Below are positions 1 through 10,747 of a stretch of DNA of 64,000 bases, one piece after another. This DNA is from Atherinomorus stipes (lineage: Eukaryota > Chordata > Actinopteri > Atheriniformes > Atherinidae). The stretch lies in contig JALJCO010009044.1 of assembly GCA_023101725.1 (NCBI GenBank), positions 186,001 through 250,000 on the forward strand. Reading direction: 5' to 3'. Each line of letters begins with the position of its first letter. The first letter of the stretch is position 1. A program made the translations under genes and the position numbers. The notes under the pieces were generated by a model, which had not been told where the DNA came from, made no database searches, and was given only the letters and a program-made list of their open reading frames with translations.

Positions 1-42
1 CTCAGAGATAATAAAACTGTTGGCACATATAAAAACAGTGAT

Positions 43-472
43 TTAAGGAAACACAGCGTAACTTTTAGACCTTAAAAATACGCGTTTCTGACTCGTTTTG
101 ATGGCACACCAACATTCATTATGCGCTCAGAAACAGCAGTATGTAAGATTTCCATCCGGGACGCGACTATGACGTTGCAGCCGACTATTGGTTGCAGCAC
201 CGCGTCACTCACTAGCAACTGGATGTTAACCAGGTATCAACATCATGGGTGTTTTGAACGTGCATCATGTCAGATTCGGTAAAGAAATGCAAAGAAACAT
301 TACTGGAGGAAGAGAGGAAAAGAAAGAGGAAGGGACAGAAGAAGAGTCAAGATACTGTAAGACTGTCTTTTACTGGCTGGAGTAAGCTCCCAGTACAGGT
401 ACGATACAAGATGGATGCTAGTTTAGCCGCCGATAGGAGCAAACAGCTAAAAGTTCCGTTGTGTGTCTTTAA
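43..472 (+). mobile_element. TTAA-bounded non-autonomous DNA transposon, copy 1
   Basis: The 430-bp unit begins TTAAGGAAACACAGCGTAAC and ends, read on the other strand, TTAAAGACACACAACGGAAC. It therefore has short terminal inverted repeats and TTAA at both ends. A diverged copy lies inverted at 985-1440. TTAA target duplication is typical of the Kolobok and piggyBac superfamilies; termini beginning AG or GG after TTAA fit Kolobok better, but this is inference. It carries the 5' part of a short basic ORF and no recognisable catalytic domain, so it must depend on an enzyme made elsewhere. Confidence 0.7.
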
Positions 473-482
473 AGTTAAATAG
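267..482 (+). pseudogene. Short basic ORF carried by the TTAA element, copy 1
   Basis: The ORF of 71 codons starts at an ATG 224 bases inside the element and runs about 10 bases past its right TTAA, ending at a TAG. Its N-terminal half is highly charged, with EEERKRKRKGQ near residues 14-24, followed by a W-x-x-L-P-V-Q-V motif near residues 38-45. The inverted copy (985-1197) encodes a clearly related peptide, so the ORF belongs to the transposon family and is not host coding. I read it as the N-terminal end of a longer transposon protein joined to the 3' terminus by internal deletion. I do not recognise the domain with certainty. A nuclear or DNA-binding role is only a guess from the basic stretch. 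Confidence 0.4.
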
Positions 483-984
483 CCTATGGCCTTTTTAAAG
501 GCTATTTTAAGATATTCAAGTCCTCACTTAAAAGTGTATTTGAACAGTTTCTAGTTTCTAGAGGGTTTGTCAGTTTGCAAAGAAAAAGTGTTACCCAGTT
601 AATTGATGCTCTAATACAGTCATGCTAGCAGCTCAGTCCAGATGGAGCCTTTCTGATATTCTTGGGTTCCTGTGTTCACCAGATTTGCATGGCACATATA
701 TAGAGAGCATGACAAAGGGTCCCTGACGACATAGTTCTGCATGCTGTGACAGGATCGTTTGTGGCCAAAGTCCTTTGAAATAAGGGTTAGTGTTAGGTTT
801 GGGGTTGGTTATTCAAATCTGATCCAGAACACAGCGGATTTGGCTGATTTTGTTGGGAGTGTCAGGGTCAAATGATAAGCATTAGTTTTGCTGAATAAGA
901 AGCTTTATTTTATTTATCTTTTTAATTCATGCACAGCAAGAAGTTGGTCACCAATATTTTTTTTTTTACATCAGTGGGTGCAAA
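473..984. other. Spacer between the two inverted TTAA elements
   Basis: These 512 bases are AT-rich with a short T-run near 955-967. I see no ORF, no terminal repeats and no similarity to the flanking elements. Confidence 0.5.
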
Positions 985-1197
985 TTAAAGACCCACGACA
1001 GAACTTTTTGCAGTTTTCTCAGTGACACATCTCCCTACGATGGCTAAACTAGCATCCATCTTACATTGTACCTGTACTGGGAGCTCACTCCAGCTGTGAA
1101 AGACAGTTTTATCTTGACTCTTGTTCTGTCCCTTCCTCTTTCTTTTCCTCTCCTCCTCTGGTAATGTTTCCTTGCCTTTCTTTGCCGAATCCGCCAT
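985..1197 (-). pseudogene. Short basic ORF of the TTAA element, copy 2
   Basis: This ORF of 70 codons is the inverted counterpart of 267-482. It opens with MADSAKKGKETLPEEERK and keeps the W-x-x-L-P-V-Q-V motif. Its stop codon TAA lies inside the terminal TTAA at 985-988, after a final V-G-L, so the transposon end itself terminates translation. The reading frame is intact although the non-coding parts have drifted from copy 1. That could reflect recent mobility, or chance over only 70 codons. No catalytic motif is present. Confidence 0.4.
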
Positions 1198-1440
1198 GGT
1201 GCGTGTTCAAAACACCTGCTGTGTTCATGCCTGGTTCATATCTGTTTGTTAGCACATGACGCGGTGCGCAACGTCACGGCCCTGTCCTGGACACAAAAGT
1301 TATATAGTGCCGTTTCTGAGCTTTGGGATTCCGCTCGGTAGTAATGACTTGAAAATGTGCATAATGAATGTTGGTGTGCCATCAGAACAAGTCAGAAAAG
1401 CATATCTTTAAGGTCTTAAAGTTACATTGTGGGTCTTTAA
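985..1440 (-). mobile_element. TTAA-bounded non-autonomous DNA transposon, copy 2 (inverted)
   Basis: The 456-bp unit begins TTAAAGACCCACGACAGAAC and its other end, on the opposite strand, reads TTAAAGACCCACAATGTAAC. Its body aligns with the reverse complement of 43-472 over nearly the whole length. The two copies have different small indels, for example near the region corresponding to 1290-1340. The two copies therefore form a large imperfect inverted repeat with arms of about 430-456 bp and a 512-bp spacer. Because all four ends carry TTAA, two separate insertions are more likely than one fold-back element. Confidence 0.7.
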
Positions 1441-2382
1441 TTACTTAATAACTAATTAGTATCACTAAGGACAATAAGCTGAGAAATATATAATGTCTGA
1501 GGAAAAAGTTGATGATAAAGCCAATTATTAAAACCATAGCTTTCAACCACCGAGTCAAATATAAGCAGAACTCAGTTTGTGAACAGATATTTTTCTGCTC
1601 TTTTTCTTTCTAATTTCCTTTTCAATTTACCTGTTTTTATTGCATCTGCTGTTTGCATTATCTGATCTTCTTGTTGAGTGATTCTGAAATGATTATTTGA
1701 AATGCTTCTGATACAGGGACTCATTACCAATTATCCAACTTACTGCAGCTTTGCAAGTTTGCTGAATGGAATCCGTCAACCAAGGCAGAAAATGTGACTG
1801 AAAACATAAAATTGGACTTTAATGAGTTCAATTCCGCTGTGTTTTATGTTTATCGGTGTATCCCATGCTGAATATGTTCATGGAGCAGTTTTATAATAAG
1901 TTTTCAAAGAATATTATAGTTTTATTTCTGCTTCATGGCATTTTGAATTTTACAAATAACAAAACTAAAGTTAAACACAGTTGCTGAGCCAAATCACAGG
2001 ATCTCTAAGAGTTTAATCTGTGATATTGTTCGGTTATAGAACTTACAGTAGATGTTCCATGTTAGTGTTAAGCTTTTCCATATACATTATTCCAGTCTCT
2101 GTTTTTAGACCCATTAGCGTTCGTTGTGAGAAACAACGGAAGCAAAATAACCATAAGCAGAGCCAGAGAGATCAAGTTACAACAGTTAACTTCTTACTGT
2201 GAAGTTATTACAGTTCCACTGCTGTCCAAATAGTGTGCTGTTTCTGCAGCTTTGTTTATATTCTTTCCCCTCTGTCAATACATATAAGGATTTATTTTCT
2301 GTTCACTTTAGCATGAAGTGAGATCTTCCTGTTCTGCATGAATTTCCGCATTAAAAAGCTTCACTCAAACTATTAGTTAGAC
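1441..2382. other. Unassigned AT-rich sequence
   Basis: I see no terminal repeats, transposase similarity, tandem array or coding-like frame here. The stretch is AT-rich and otherwise unremarkable. Confidence 0.4.
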
Positions 2383-2845
2383 CAGAAATCTCCAACCTTC
2401 AATATCCAAAGAACCATTTTTGCCTGCAGCAAAGTTGAATAAAACGTCTTTGGAGCAGGAACACCTGGAACAGGAATATTTGAAAAAAGACAATTAATTA
2501 TTTCTATTTCAAGCATTAAAATGCGAAGAAAAAATATTTTGCAAAAACAGAAAAGATGCATTTGCTTCAGAACTGGATGAAGAAAATTATGAAAAAAAAA
2601 AAAAAAACTGAATTTCCAAGCTAATGACAATAAGAATAGATCTAAAGAAATATATTGGTACTTTCAGTGTCATTACGTTGTGAAAATTCAGTGCAATTAT
2701 TTCATGAAAAAACCTTCTAAAATCTGCATTTGTTGCTATATCTACAGTATATTTATAAATATAGTTTTGTTTGGTTTTTTTAATCATTTTTAGCCAATAT
2801 TAATGTGGAAGGTCCGAAGAGCCACTTGCAGGTTGCGGACCCCTG
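2383..2845. mobile_element. Decayed hAT-type non-autonomous element
   Basis: The left end reads CAGAAATCTCCAACC and the right end GGTTGCGGACCCCTG. These are degenerate forms of the common vertebrate hAT terminus CAGGGGTCTGCAACC and its complement. The 8 bases before the left end (AGTTAGAC) and after the right end (GGTTGGAC) differ only by two transitions, which fits a decayed 8-bp hAT target duplication. The interior contains an A-run at 2592-2606 and no intact transposase. A related left terminus occurs at 32859. Confidence 0.65.
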
Positions 2846-4615
2846 GGTTGGACAGCATAAGCCTATCATGAAGCTATTTACAACATGTATAAAGGTTAAA
2901 ATGCAAAAGAAATTGACCTTGTAACTGTGCAAATAAGACACACTTATTCTAAAATCATCGACCTCAGCTGTCCAGCAAACCATTGGTGTGCCTTGTGTGT
3001 GTATTTTCTAAAACAAACCTGCAATTGATGTAATTATTGGACAAAGTAGCCTTTACTCTTTTTTTTATTTGACCGCTACACCAGCCCAGCAGTTAAGTGG
3101 CCGACCAGAAATGCTCCCAGGGCTCCCAATTGGCCACTCCAGCTATGAGCCTTAGCAATTGACTGGAGGACTCTACACACATGCACTGTTTCTCACACAT
3201 TCTCTCTGAAGCACAAAATGTGGCCCTCTCACACGTTCGGGAAATCAGTCAGCAAAGCCCATTGCTTTGACAACAGACATATGAGCAGCAAAGGCAGAGT
3301 CTGCCAGCTTATCAACCATTTAGCAGCTGATGATCTGTGGAGGGAATGGCCCTATCATGATAAAGTGTCTGAAACCTACACATTCGAGATACAGGTCAGA
3401 GGGCAGCACATACATCAGCATGCAGCATCCATCACCGGCGCCATTGATTGCTCTGCGATAAGTGTGAATGTTGCATGTGTGTATGTGCCTGCAGTGTGTG
3501 TATCTAGGGGTGTGTTTTTTGTGCAAACGTGTAGGCTATGTGATGGGTTGTGCATGCTGTTGGAGGCAGTGAAGGCCTATGCTGTTTTGGTGAGCAACAT
3601 AACTCAACTTCAAAGGCACAAATTTTATCTGTCCAAGCTTAAAAGATCTGAGACAGCCATTCTACGGTGAGTAAGCTGCCTGTTTTAATGCGTCTGGTGG
3701 CAGTCAATAAACTGTTAACTTTATTTTATGAGTCAAAATTTCTGTTTCTCTCACGGAAACCTTGACTAAACCATAAAGCTTCATTACTTCCACATTCACT
3801 GTTTTATTTTAATTCTGTATCCAAAAACAAGACTCACTGTATTTGAATATTAATTGCATTTACAGTCAATTGCTCTCAAATATAGGTATGTTTGCAGCAA
3901 ATATTTAGGTCTGAACAGTTCCATGAGGAATGAGCTGCATGCAAACCTGTTTCTTTTATTATTTCACTCCTGAAAGTTGGCATTAGATACTTAAAAATCA
4001 ACCAAAAGATGATATGCTGCTGCTCCAGCATCATCATCATCACCTCTGGCTCAGATCTTTAATGCAGCATTTCTAACTATAATCATCCCAGTGATGCAAA
4101 AAATCAGCCAAAAGCCAAGTGTTGATGATCAAGAGTGCCTGCCTGCTAATCTTTCATGGCTGATCAGTCTGATGTTAGAAAGGCCAGTAATCACTGAAAA
4201 TAGCACCAAGTGCAAGCTATTAATCACAAAGCCATGCAGATCTCATATCAGATATCATATGTGATAGATTTCATACATTAGAGACTACAGCTCATTTACT
4301 GGTTATTGATTGCCTATTGTTATGAAGGTTGGGGATCCAAATTTCCAGGCAGTTAATAAAAAAACTGTCAAAATGCTTTACATCGTCTTTTCTCTGAGGA
4401 ACAATAATTTAGTGTACTTAACCTCAGAGCATTCACTTATGAAAATTTCACTGGCTAATAATTAAGTGATGAAAAGTGCCTTTTGTTATTCTGTACATTG
4501 TGAAACTGGAGTTAGTATGTCATTAATCCAGGCAGTTTGATGAATAAAATTTAACGTGGCTCTTGTCTCAACCTGTGCACCAGTAGTTATTTTCAGAAGT
4601 TATATAGGCAATCAT
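2846..4615. other. Unassigned mostly unique sequence
   Basis: No repeat family is recognised. A GT-biased patch lies at about 3465-3545. An open frame covers 3218-3670 and ends next to a good 5' splice-donor match (GGTGAGTAAG at 3666-3675), but its composition is not protein-like and no acceptor stands out. Confidence 0.4.
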
Positions 4616-4646
4616 TAATGAATGAATGAATGAATGAATGAATGAA
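4616..4646. repeat. (TGAA)n microsatellite, LINE tail
   Basis: About seven TGAA units sit exactly where the minus-strand LINE ends, so the array is best explained as its 3' tail and not as an independent microsatellite. Confidence 0.85.
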
Positions 4647-5000
4647 ATGTTTATTTCAGATATTGTGACGCACCCCATCAATACAGGGGTAAACAAAAAA
4701 ATATAACAAAACAAATAAATCCAAATATGAGTCCGAAAAGGAGTGGGTAGAAGTAAATACTTATAAAGTCCCACCCCTCCTCCTTTTTTCATTATTGGTC
4801 AGTGAATCTCACTTTACCATTCTTCTTCTCTAAATAAAAAGTAAAACATAAAAAACAGCAAAGATAACCGTAATACAGATGTCACCCAATTTAACAAACT
4901 GCTGTGTATAGTATATTGCATTGCAGCGTAGAACAATTCAATTATTAGAACACAATATACCCATACACCCAGGCAATAGTTAAGTCCTGTCCTCCTTCCT

Positions 5001-5210
5001 TTATCGATCAAGTATGATTTGTTTACACATAATTTTAAACTGTTTTATATTTCTACATTGTTTCAGTTCCTCACTTAAACTATTCCACAGTCGTACACCA
5101 CATATTGAAACACAAAATGTTCTCTTTGTTGTACATGCATTTAAAGTTTTTAGATTTAAACTACCCTTTAAATTATATCCTCCTACTCTATCCCTAAAGA
5201 TTTTCTTCAT
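5001..5210 (-). pseudogene. LINE ORF2 C-terminal fragment
   Basis: This minus-strand frame contains TKRTFCVSICGVRLWNSLSE, a form of the motif R-x-x-F-x-V-x-x-x-x-x-W-N-x-L found at the C-terminal end of the ORF2 protein of L2/CR1-like LINEs, downstream of the reverse transcriptase. It ends at a natural stop after KQIILDR, so it is probably the true C-terminus of the original polyprotein. The reverse transcriptase core lies about 500 bp upstream on the same strand in another frame, separated by frameshifts. The copy cannot encode an active enzyme. Confidence 0.7.
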
Positions 5211-5698
5211 ATTACCAGATAATGTGATATTTCTTGCCCTGAACGTAATTTGCTCTGCTTGAAATTAAACTAAATCTGTAAATTTAAGATATCTTTACTG
5301 TAGGAAAAGTGGGTTGGTGTGTTGCCGACATTCAACCTTATGTGTAACACGTATTGCTCTCTTTTGTTGTAAGATTAATGGATGCAGTGAAGACATGTAC
5401 GTGTTACCTCAAACCTCTGAACAATAACTTAAATATGGTAAAAATTAAAGTGCAGTACAAAAGATGGAGTGATTTATGATCCAGAACATGTTTTGCTTTA
5501 CTGAGAATGTAAATGCTTCTTAAAAGTTTTGATTGCAAATGTTTAATAGCAAATTGCTAAATTTCCAGTTTAATTGATTGTCACCCCAAGAAATTTAATT
5601 TGATTTACTTTTTCAATTTGAAACCCATTAATTTGAATGTTTACATCAATATTTCTATTATAATGGCCAAAAAACATGAATTTAGTTTTGTTCAAATT

Positions 5699-5893
5699 TT
5701 AAGATAGTTCATTTTCATCACACCAGACTTTTATCCTTTCAAGCTCAGAGTTAACATCATCAAAGAGTGTTTGTATCAGCGGGAAAAGAACCATTTTTGA
5801 TATGATTGATACCTTACAAATGTCATTTATGTGAATAATAAACAACTTTGGTCCCAACACTGACCCCTGTGGGACACCACAGGTTTTGTCCAA
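5699..5893 (-). pseudogene. LINE reverse transcriptase fragment
   Basis: The frame holds CGVPQGSVLGPKLFIIHIND near residues 5-24, the conserved reverse transcriptase block with the G-V-P-Q-G-S-V-L-G-P motif. The catalytic F-A-D-D block that should follow about 15-20 residues later is lost: the sequence goes directly to a degraded LIQTLFDDVNSELERIKVW segment, so a small deletion has removed part of the active site. Just upstream, in a shifted frame, the minus strand still shows SNRQQFV, which normally precedes this block. The copy is dead, and the protein family is the one completed by the fragment at 5001-5210. Confidence 0.75.
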
Positions 5894-6207
5894 ACACAGA
5901 GAACAGATATCTATTTGACAAACTGCTGTCTATTACTAAGAAATCATTTCACTAGTTTTCCAAATTAGATTAAAAGATCATATTGTTCTATCATTTTGGA
6001 TTTTTTTTTTTAATGAATACCCCCCAAAAAACTATTTTTTTTCACCATCCAGACTTTTATAATCAACTCCTTTATTTCAGAAGAATAAAAGGAAAATAAT
6101 TGTTTGGCCATGTTTGATGTTAAAAACTCTTGGACGAAACTCAGGTGGGATATCAGCAAAAGATAAAAAAGTGTAATGTCGGTTAAGAGTAACATATCGA
6201 ACATGAA

Positions 6208-8156
6208 TAGAGCTGCATCTAGCAATTATTTTCTTTTCAATTAATCTAGCCATTAGTTTTTTTTAATTTATTGATTAGTCTATCGATTGTCTCCAACAAA
6301 ATGTAAATTCACTGCACTAAAAAAGGAGTCATTCAATATCAACCTCTTCTTGAAAAGAAAGACAAAAAGGCAATATTATGGATCTGCTTTTAAAACAAAA
6401 CCAAACAAAAAAAACAAACAAACAAACAAAAAAAAAAACTTTTTACGGACCTTTTAAAAAAGAACAGTGCAAATATTGAGAAATAATATGAAAAAGTAAT
6501 GTAGCAGCATCGATTCTCCAAGAATAATAACTTACTTAATGTGAAATAAGAAATATTGGTATAAATAGAAAATGTAATGTATCTTCAACATAAAATATAA
6601 TCAAATAATATTTTCTGTTTGTCTTTGTTCAAACATAATATAAAAACTAATTAAGTGACATGCACTAACACAAGATGAATCGTGACAGAGCCAAAAAAAA
6701 AAAAAAAAAAAATTCTGAATGATAAACCATAACTACTGCAATTTGAGAAGCACTGTAAATAAGAAAAGTCACTGTCAAACACTCGTGTTAGTCTGTGGAA
6801 TTGAAGTTTATTTTTTAAGCAACTAAATTGTTACTCTTGCTATATTAAAAGTCTGAATTTAGCTTTTTTTTTTGTTCAAAAGAAGCAGATTTTTAGATTG
6901 TATGTTGCTAGATTCAATGGTGACCCTAATTCATTAAAGGCGTTATACCTGATTTTGCACATTTGCGAACCGTGAGCGAGGTGAACAGTGTAGTTTGAAC
7001 TGTAAGCCCCGCCCCTAACTGTTTCTCCCAGTGAGAAACGCTCCTACTTTCGTTTTTCTCTCCTCCCACTCAACATGCACGAAATAACATGCACGTTTCA
7101 TACTCGTGCACAAAGAAACTCTCCAGAGAAAACTTGCATCTTCCACTGAATTTACTGTTTTGGTTGCAGTAAATGGCTGCGGATCAGCTAAATGACATTT
7201 TCTGTCATAACCGGTAGTTTACCGTAACTACAGTTATGTACACAGATGCACAATTATGATGAGTTATTATGTTATAGGCGACATTACAACATGACAGCCT
7301 AATAAAGTTTCTAACCCGGCCACTGCGTGTGGAAGTGGTGTAAAGCTTCGTGGCGTTACGGTGCAAATACTGTATCATTGTGTATTATATACGGTAGACT
7401 AGCAGAGGCAACGGCAGCACCCCGAGGACGCAGAAGGAAGTTATTGCAAAATATACCTGTCCATTCAGATTACAGCTAGTTTCCAGTCCACATTGAGTCC
7501 GAGGCCGTCCAGCTGCTCTTTACCTTCAGTACAATCCACCGAAAACAGGAACTACATACCTTCTTTGGTCTCTCCTGCGTTTCAAGTCTCTCCTCCTCAG
7601 TTTTGATGCTTTCAGGCTCACGACAGCGTTAGAAACCTAAACTAAAAAGGCCTGGATTTATGCATATACGCAATCGATGAGTGATTTATTTCCATGAAAT
7701 TTCCTCTTTTACCACATATTATACTGTGCAGAAAGCATTTTTCTTAGAGAGATTAAAATAAAATCTGGTACAGGGCCTTTAAAGAATACTTCTCATTTAA
7801 TAAGTTTATAGTATCTATACATCCTTATGGCCACTTCAGATTCACAACAGGTCCATGTGCACCACATTTGACAAGGGAGCACATTTAGACAGTACACCGA
7901 CCACGCTGCAGTTTCATCCTGAGTGACACAGACTGATGCAGGAACTCGCAGCGCTAGCCAGCGCCATTCTGCCGGCAGCATGTCAGACATGTGCTCTGCA
8001 TGTGTTCACGTGAAGGGCAGAGATAGCCGAACACAGCACAGAGCCGCTGCTTCTAGAGGCGCAGGTACCTTCTCTCAGAGGACGACATCATTATGATGTC
8101 ATTCATGACGCGTTGACGCATTACGTTAATTACGTCAACGCATCGTCTCGGCCCTA
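6208..8156. mobile_element. Decayed hAT element with a nested insertion
   Basis: The left end (TAGAGCTGCATCTAGCAATT at 6208) resembles the common fish hAT terminus TAGGGCTGCAACTAACGATT, followed by the usual run of ATTAATC/TCGATT motifs. The right end near 8156, read in reverse, begins TAGGGCCGAGACGATGCGTT and is preceded by the ACGTCAACG-rich subterminal zone typical of such elements. I infer that these are the two ends of one element, opened by the TTAA element at 6934-7782. No matching 8-bp duplication survives, so the pairing is uncertain. The 6300-6930 part is A-rich and contains no intact ORF. Confidence 0.4.
6934..7782. mobile_element. TTAA-bounded MITE-like element nested in hAT
   Basis: The left end reads TTAAAGGCGTTATACCTGAT and the right end, on the opposite strand, TTAAAGGCCCTGTACCAGAT. 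Fifteen of twenty positions match, and TTAA is present on both sides. The 849-bp interior has a locally higher GC content, with CCGCCCC-like motifs near 7008-7015, and no intact transposase. Kolobok or piggyBac origin is inferred from the TTAA target. Confidence 0.65.
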
Positions 8157-8218
8157 TGCAAAAACATAAAAGAAAATAATGGATAAGTCTGACACTTCAT
8201 TTGAGAGATGAGTGTGGC

Positions 8219-8312
8219 GGAGGACAGGAGGGCTCAGGCGGAGTTTCAACCCTTGTCTTCCGGTTAGGAGTCAAAAGCGCTAACCAGTCAGCTAAAGGGA
8301 TATCCCTGTGGC
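8219..8312 (-). mobile_element. tRNA-derived SINE head or tRNA pseudogene
   Basis: On the minus strand an A-box-like segment (TAGCTGACTGGTTA, 8281-8294) is followed about 30 bases later by a B-box-like segment (GGGTTGAAACTC, 8241-8252). Between them is TTTTGACTCCTAACC, reminiscent of a tRNA-Arg anticodon arm. The stems do not pair well enough for a functional tRNA. It is best read as the head of a SINE or a tRNA-derived pseudogene; no SINE body or tail was identified. Confidence 0.4.
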
Positions 8313-10475
8313 CATGTAGCCAGGATGCATGATCAACTGGAAGCACAGGACCATCGACTGTCACATGGGGTTTCTTTGTTTATTAAAAGTCACACAGTCT
8401 AATGACTGAATGAAAAGTGATGAGTGTGCAATGAGAATAAGAGCTGTGCCAGAATTAACAGCGATGAGCTTCAGAAAACAAATGGCAACAAACAAAACAG
8501 AATCAAAACCTGAAAGTGAACTGTTGCTGACATCTGCAAGCCATGCTCACATTTACCCAAGCAAAGCCTTTCCTCACCAGCCCTCCCACAACATTAATAT
8601 TCTGCAATTTGGTGGCTCTCAACATCTTAAATTGAATTTACACCCAATTCTCCAAAATGAACAAAATGAAAGTCCTGAATCTGACTCCACTGCCACCCCT
8701 CCCAGCTTCCAGTGCAATATTCTCTTCTCATTATTAGGGCTGCATCCAATACTGCAGCACCAATATCAGGTAGTCTTATACAGTAGATGCTACCAGTTTT
8801 GACAAAACAGCAGTTTTTAACGCCCTGAGAATGAGGTTGAATGAAAACCATTGGGCAATGAGAGAAAAAGCGAAGACTTGCTGAAAAGCTTATACAGGCT
8901 CAGACGTATGGATTCGTCCATGTGGCAGTGAGTACGTCAGCAGTTTTCCACATCAACAAATTCCCTCTTCAGCTTCATGGCATGTAAAAACATCACATCC
9001 AGCAACACGCAGGCTTGGACATTTTCTGCTTCATCAGGCCCAATCCTGTCTCAGTCACTGTCCCTCTATCATTATAAAGCAGTTGCACTCAGCACGTTAG
9101 CATAAATACATAAATTCGTGGCTTAATTGATGAGGCCTTCTCTTTCAAACGCAGAAACAAACAGGCGAAGTCACACTGAAAAGATTCATGCGAAGCCTTG
9201 CGTTTAGAGAAAAACTTTGCCTGACAGCAGCCACTTCCCTTCAATGTCAAGTCTGAGTTTGTAGTCATGCACTTTCTAACAATCACTTCCAAAACAATAG
9301 CTGAGGAAATGCACACGAAGATGGGTCTTTTTGGTGTGCAGAGCAGATCAATATGGCAATGAATTCCAAGATGCGCTGTTGATGGAAATTAGGAGCACAT
9401 GAAAGAGCGGATCCAGTGCATGCACAATGTTCTGATGTGGATATTAGTTTAAGGCAAAAGCAAAAGAAAAGGAAGAAAAGGGAAGTGTGTATTTGCAAGA
9501 CTTGCATGTGCTCTTGTGTGCATGCGCCTATGTACGGTTTTTGCACAGCGGTAATGCCTGGGCTCAGTAGCAGTGGAGCATGTACTGTAATCAATAGCAC
9601 TTCAGCCAGAGAGCAAATCAATGAAGGCTGCACTGTAATAGAATGCATGGTCAAGGGAGAAGCAGAGGGGATGGCTGAGAGAAGAGATAGAAAACAAACA
9701 CAAAAAGAAGTGAACTCAAGCAAAGAGAAAGACCAAACGCAGGTGGGATTTGCAAAAAGAAATATTACCAGATAAAAAATACATTAACTGAATTAAAGGG
9801 GAACTTGGAACATAAAATGAATTAATATGAGTCCTCTGTGGAAAGGAAGGGTGTAAATTTAGGTGTGATGCATAAAAAATACAGAGCCATTAATCAGCGT
9901 AGGCAAATTTCTATGCTTGTGTGCTGCCTCGGTGAATCTATTTAACCCCCCAGTGAGGCTTAGGAAAAGCAATACAAGGGAAAGTTAACAATTAAGAGAG
10001 ACAAAAAAAGAAAAGACAAAGAAAGAAGAACAGCATGGGAGGCAGATACAGTTGAGTGTGCATATGGGAGTATTTGCATAAAGTATGAAAAAAGAGAAAG
10101 ATGGATTTGAAAGAAAAAAAAAGCTTCCAAATTTGAGTGAGTCTGAATGCATCCACGCTTTCAGGTAGTTTTATTTTTCTTCTTGCTTACCTGACCTGTG
10201 AACGCAGCTGACAGCAATATGCTGCCGATGTGACTCCTGCCCTCGCAGTTATTGGAGTTCATCTGAGTGTGCAGAGCTGTAATAGAGACGGCTTTTATAT
10301 CTGCAAAGACTGTAAGGAAAGAATCACGATTGCAACAGCTGTGGACCTCAGTTTGCTTTAGTTGAAATTATTTTATGATTTAGGTTTATCTGAATGTAGA
10401 ATGACACCATGAAATTAAGTTAAAGCCTACAACTTATTAATTACTTTTACTTAAAAACTACAACAAAGTACTTGT
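8313..10475. other. Unassigned unique-looking sequence
   Basis: I recognise no repeat or gene. Purine-rich patches occur at about 9440-9500, 9650-9740 and 9990-10130. Frames open on both strands (for example 8410-8802 and 9283-9723) show no protein-like composition. Confidence 0.4.
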
Positions 10476-10575
10476 AATGGGAAGTTTGGCTCTTTCAAAA
10501 AGATTTTGCCCCTATACTCGCCTCCCTAGGAGGAGTCGGCTCTTTCAGCTCCCAAATGGCTCTTAATTTAGTATC
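10476..10575. mobile_element. hAT-type fragment with GGCTCTTT motifs
   Basis: The segment starts TGGGAAGTTTGGCTCTTTC and repeats GGCTCTTTC and GGCTCTT about 50 and 80 bases later. This pattern is characteristic of one end of a hAT family common in fish. The partner end was not found. Confidence 0.4.
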
Positions 10576-10747
10576 AATCAGAGTTTCTATTTAGTCTTAT
10601 TTAGAAAGTGTGTATGTTGGTAAGGAATTCTTTATTAATATAGGTATAAACTTTATGTTTAATATTTTAATCAAAACTTTGAAGAAAAAGCTAATAATCA
10701 CAGAACTTCACTGAGCAAATCAAGTAAATAAAGGCCAAAGTCTGAAC

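Larger units (their letters stand above)
4616..5985 (-). mobile_element. 5'-truncated L2/CR1-like LINE, minus strand
   Basis: Read on the minus strand, this is the 3' part of a non-LTR retrotransposon: reverse transcriptase fragments, then a C-terminal segment, a short 3' UTR with an AATAAA-like AAATAAACA, and a tetranucleotide tail. The tail appears on the plus strand as (TGAA)n at 4616-4646. A tail of short tandem repeats in place of poly(A) is typical of L2/CR1-type elements of fish. Several stops and frame changes make it inactive. The 5' boundary is approximate and lies between 5945 and 6010. A second tail of apparently the same family is at 53740-53890. Confidence 0.75.

Noticed and set aside
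3218..3670. 150-codon open frame ending beside a strong donor-like GGTGAGTAAG
   Set aside because: The residue composition looks random, the middle is GT-repeat-like, and no convincing acceptor was seen. A donor match alone occurs often by chance.
8219..8312. A functional tRNA gene on the minus strand
   Set aside because: The stems do not pair properly and there is no acceptor stem; only promoter-box similarity remains.
9283..9723. 146-codon open frame on the minus strand with hydrophobic start
   Set aside because: An overlapping open frame lies on the opposite strand, and the composition reflects purine-rich DNA rather than a signal peptide and protein.
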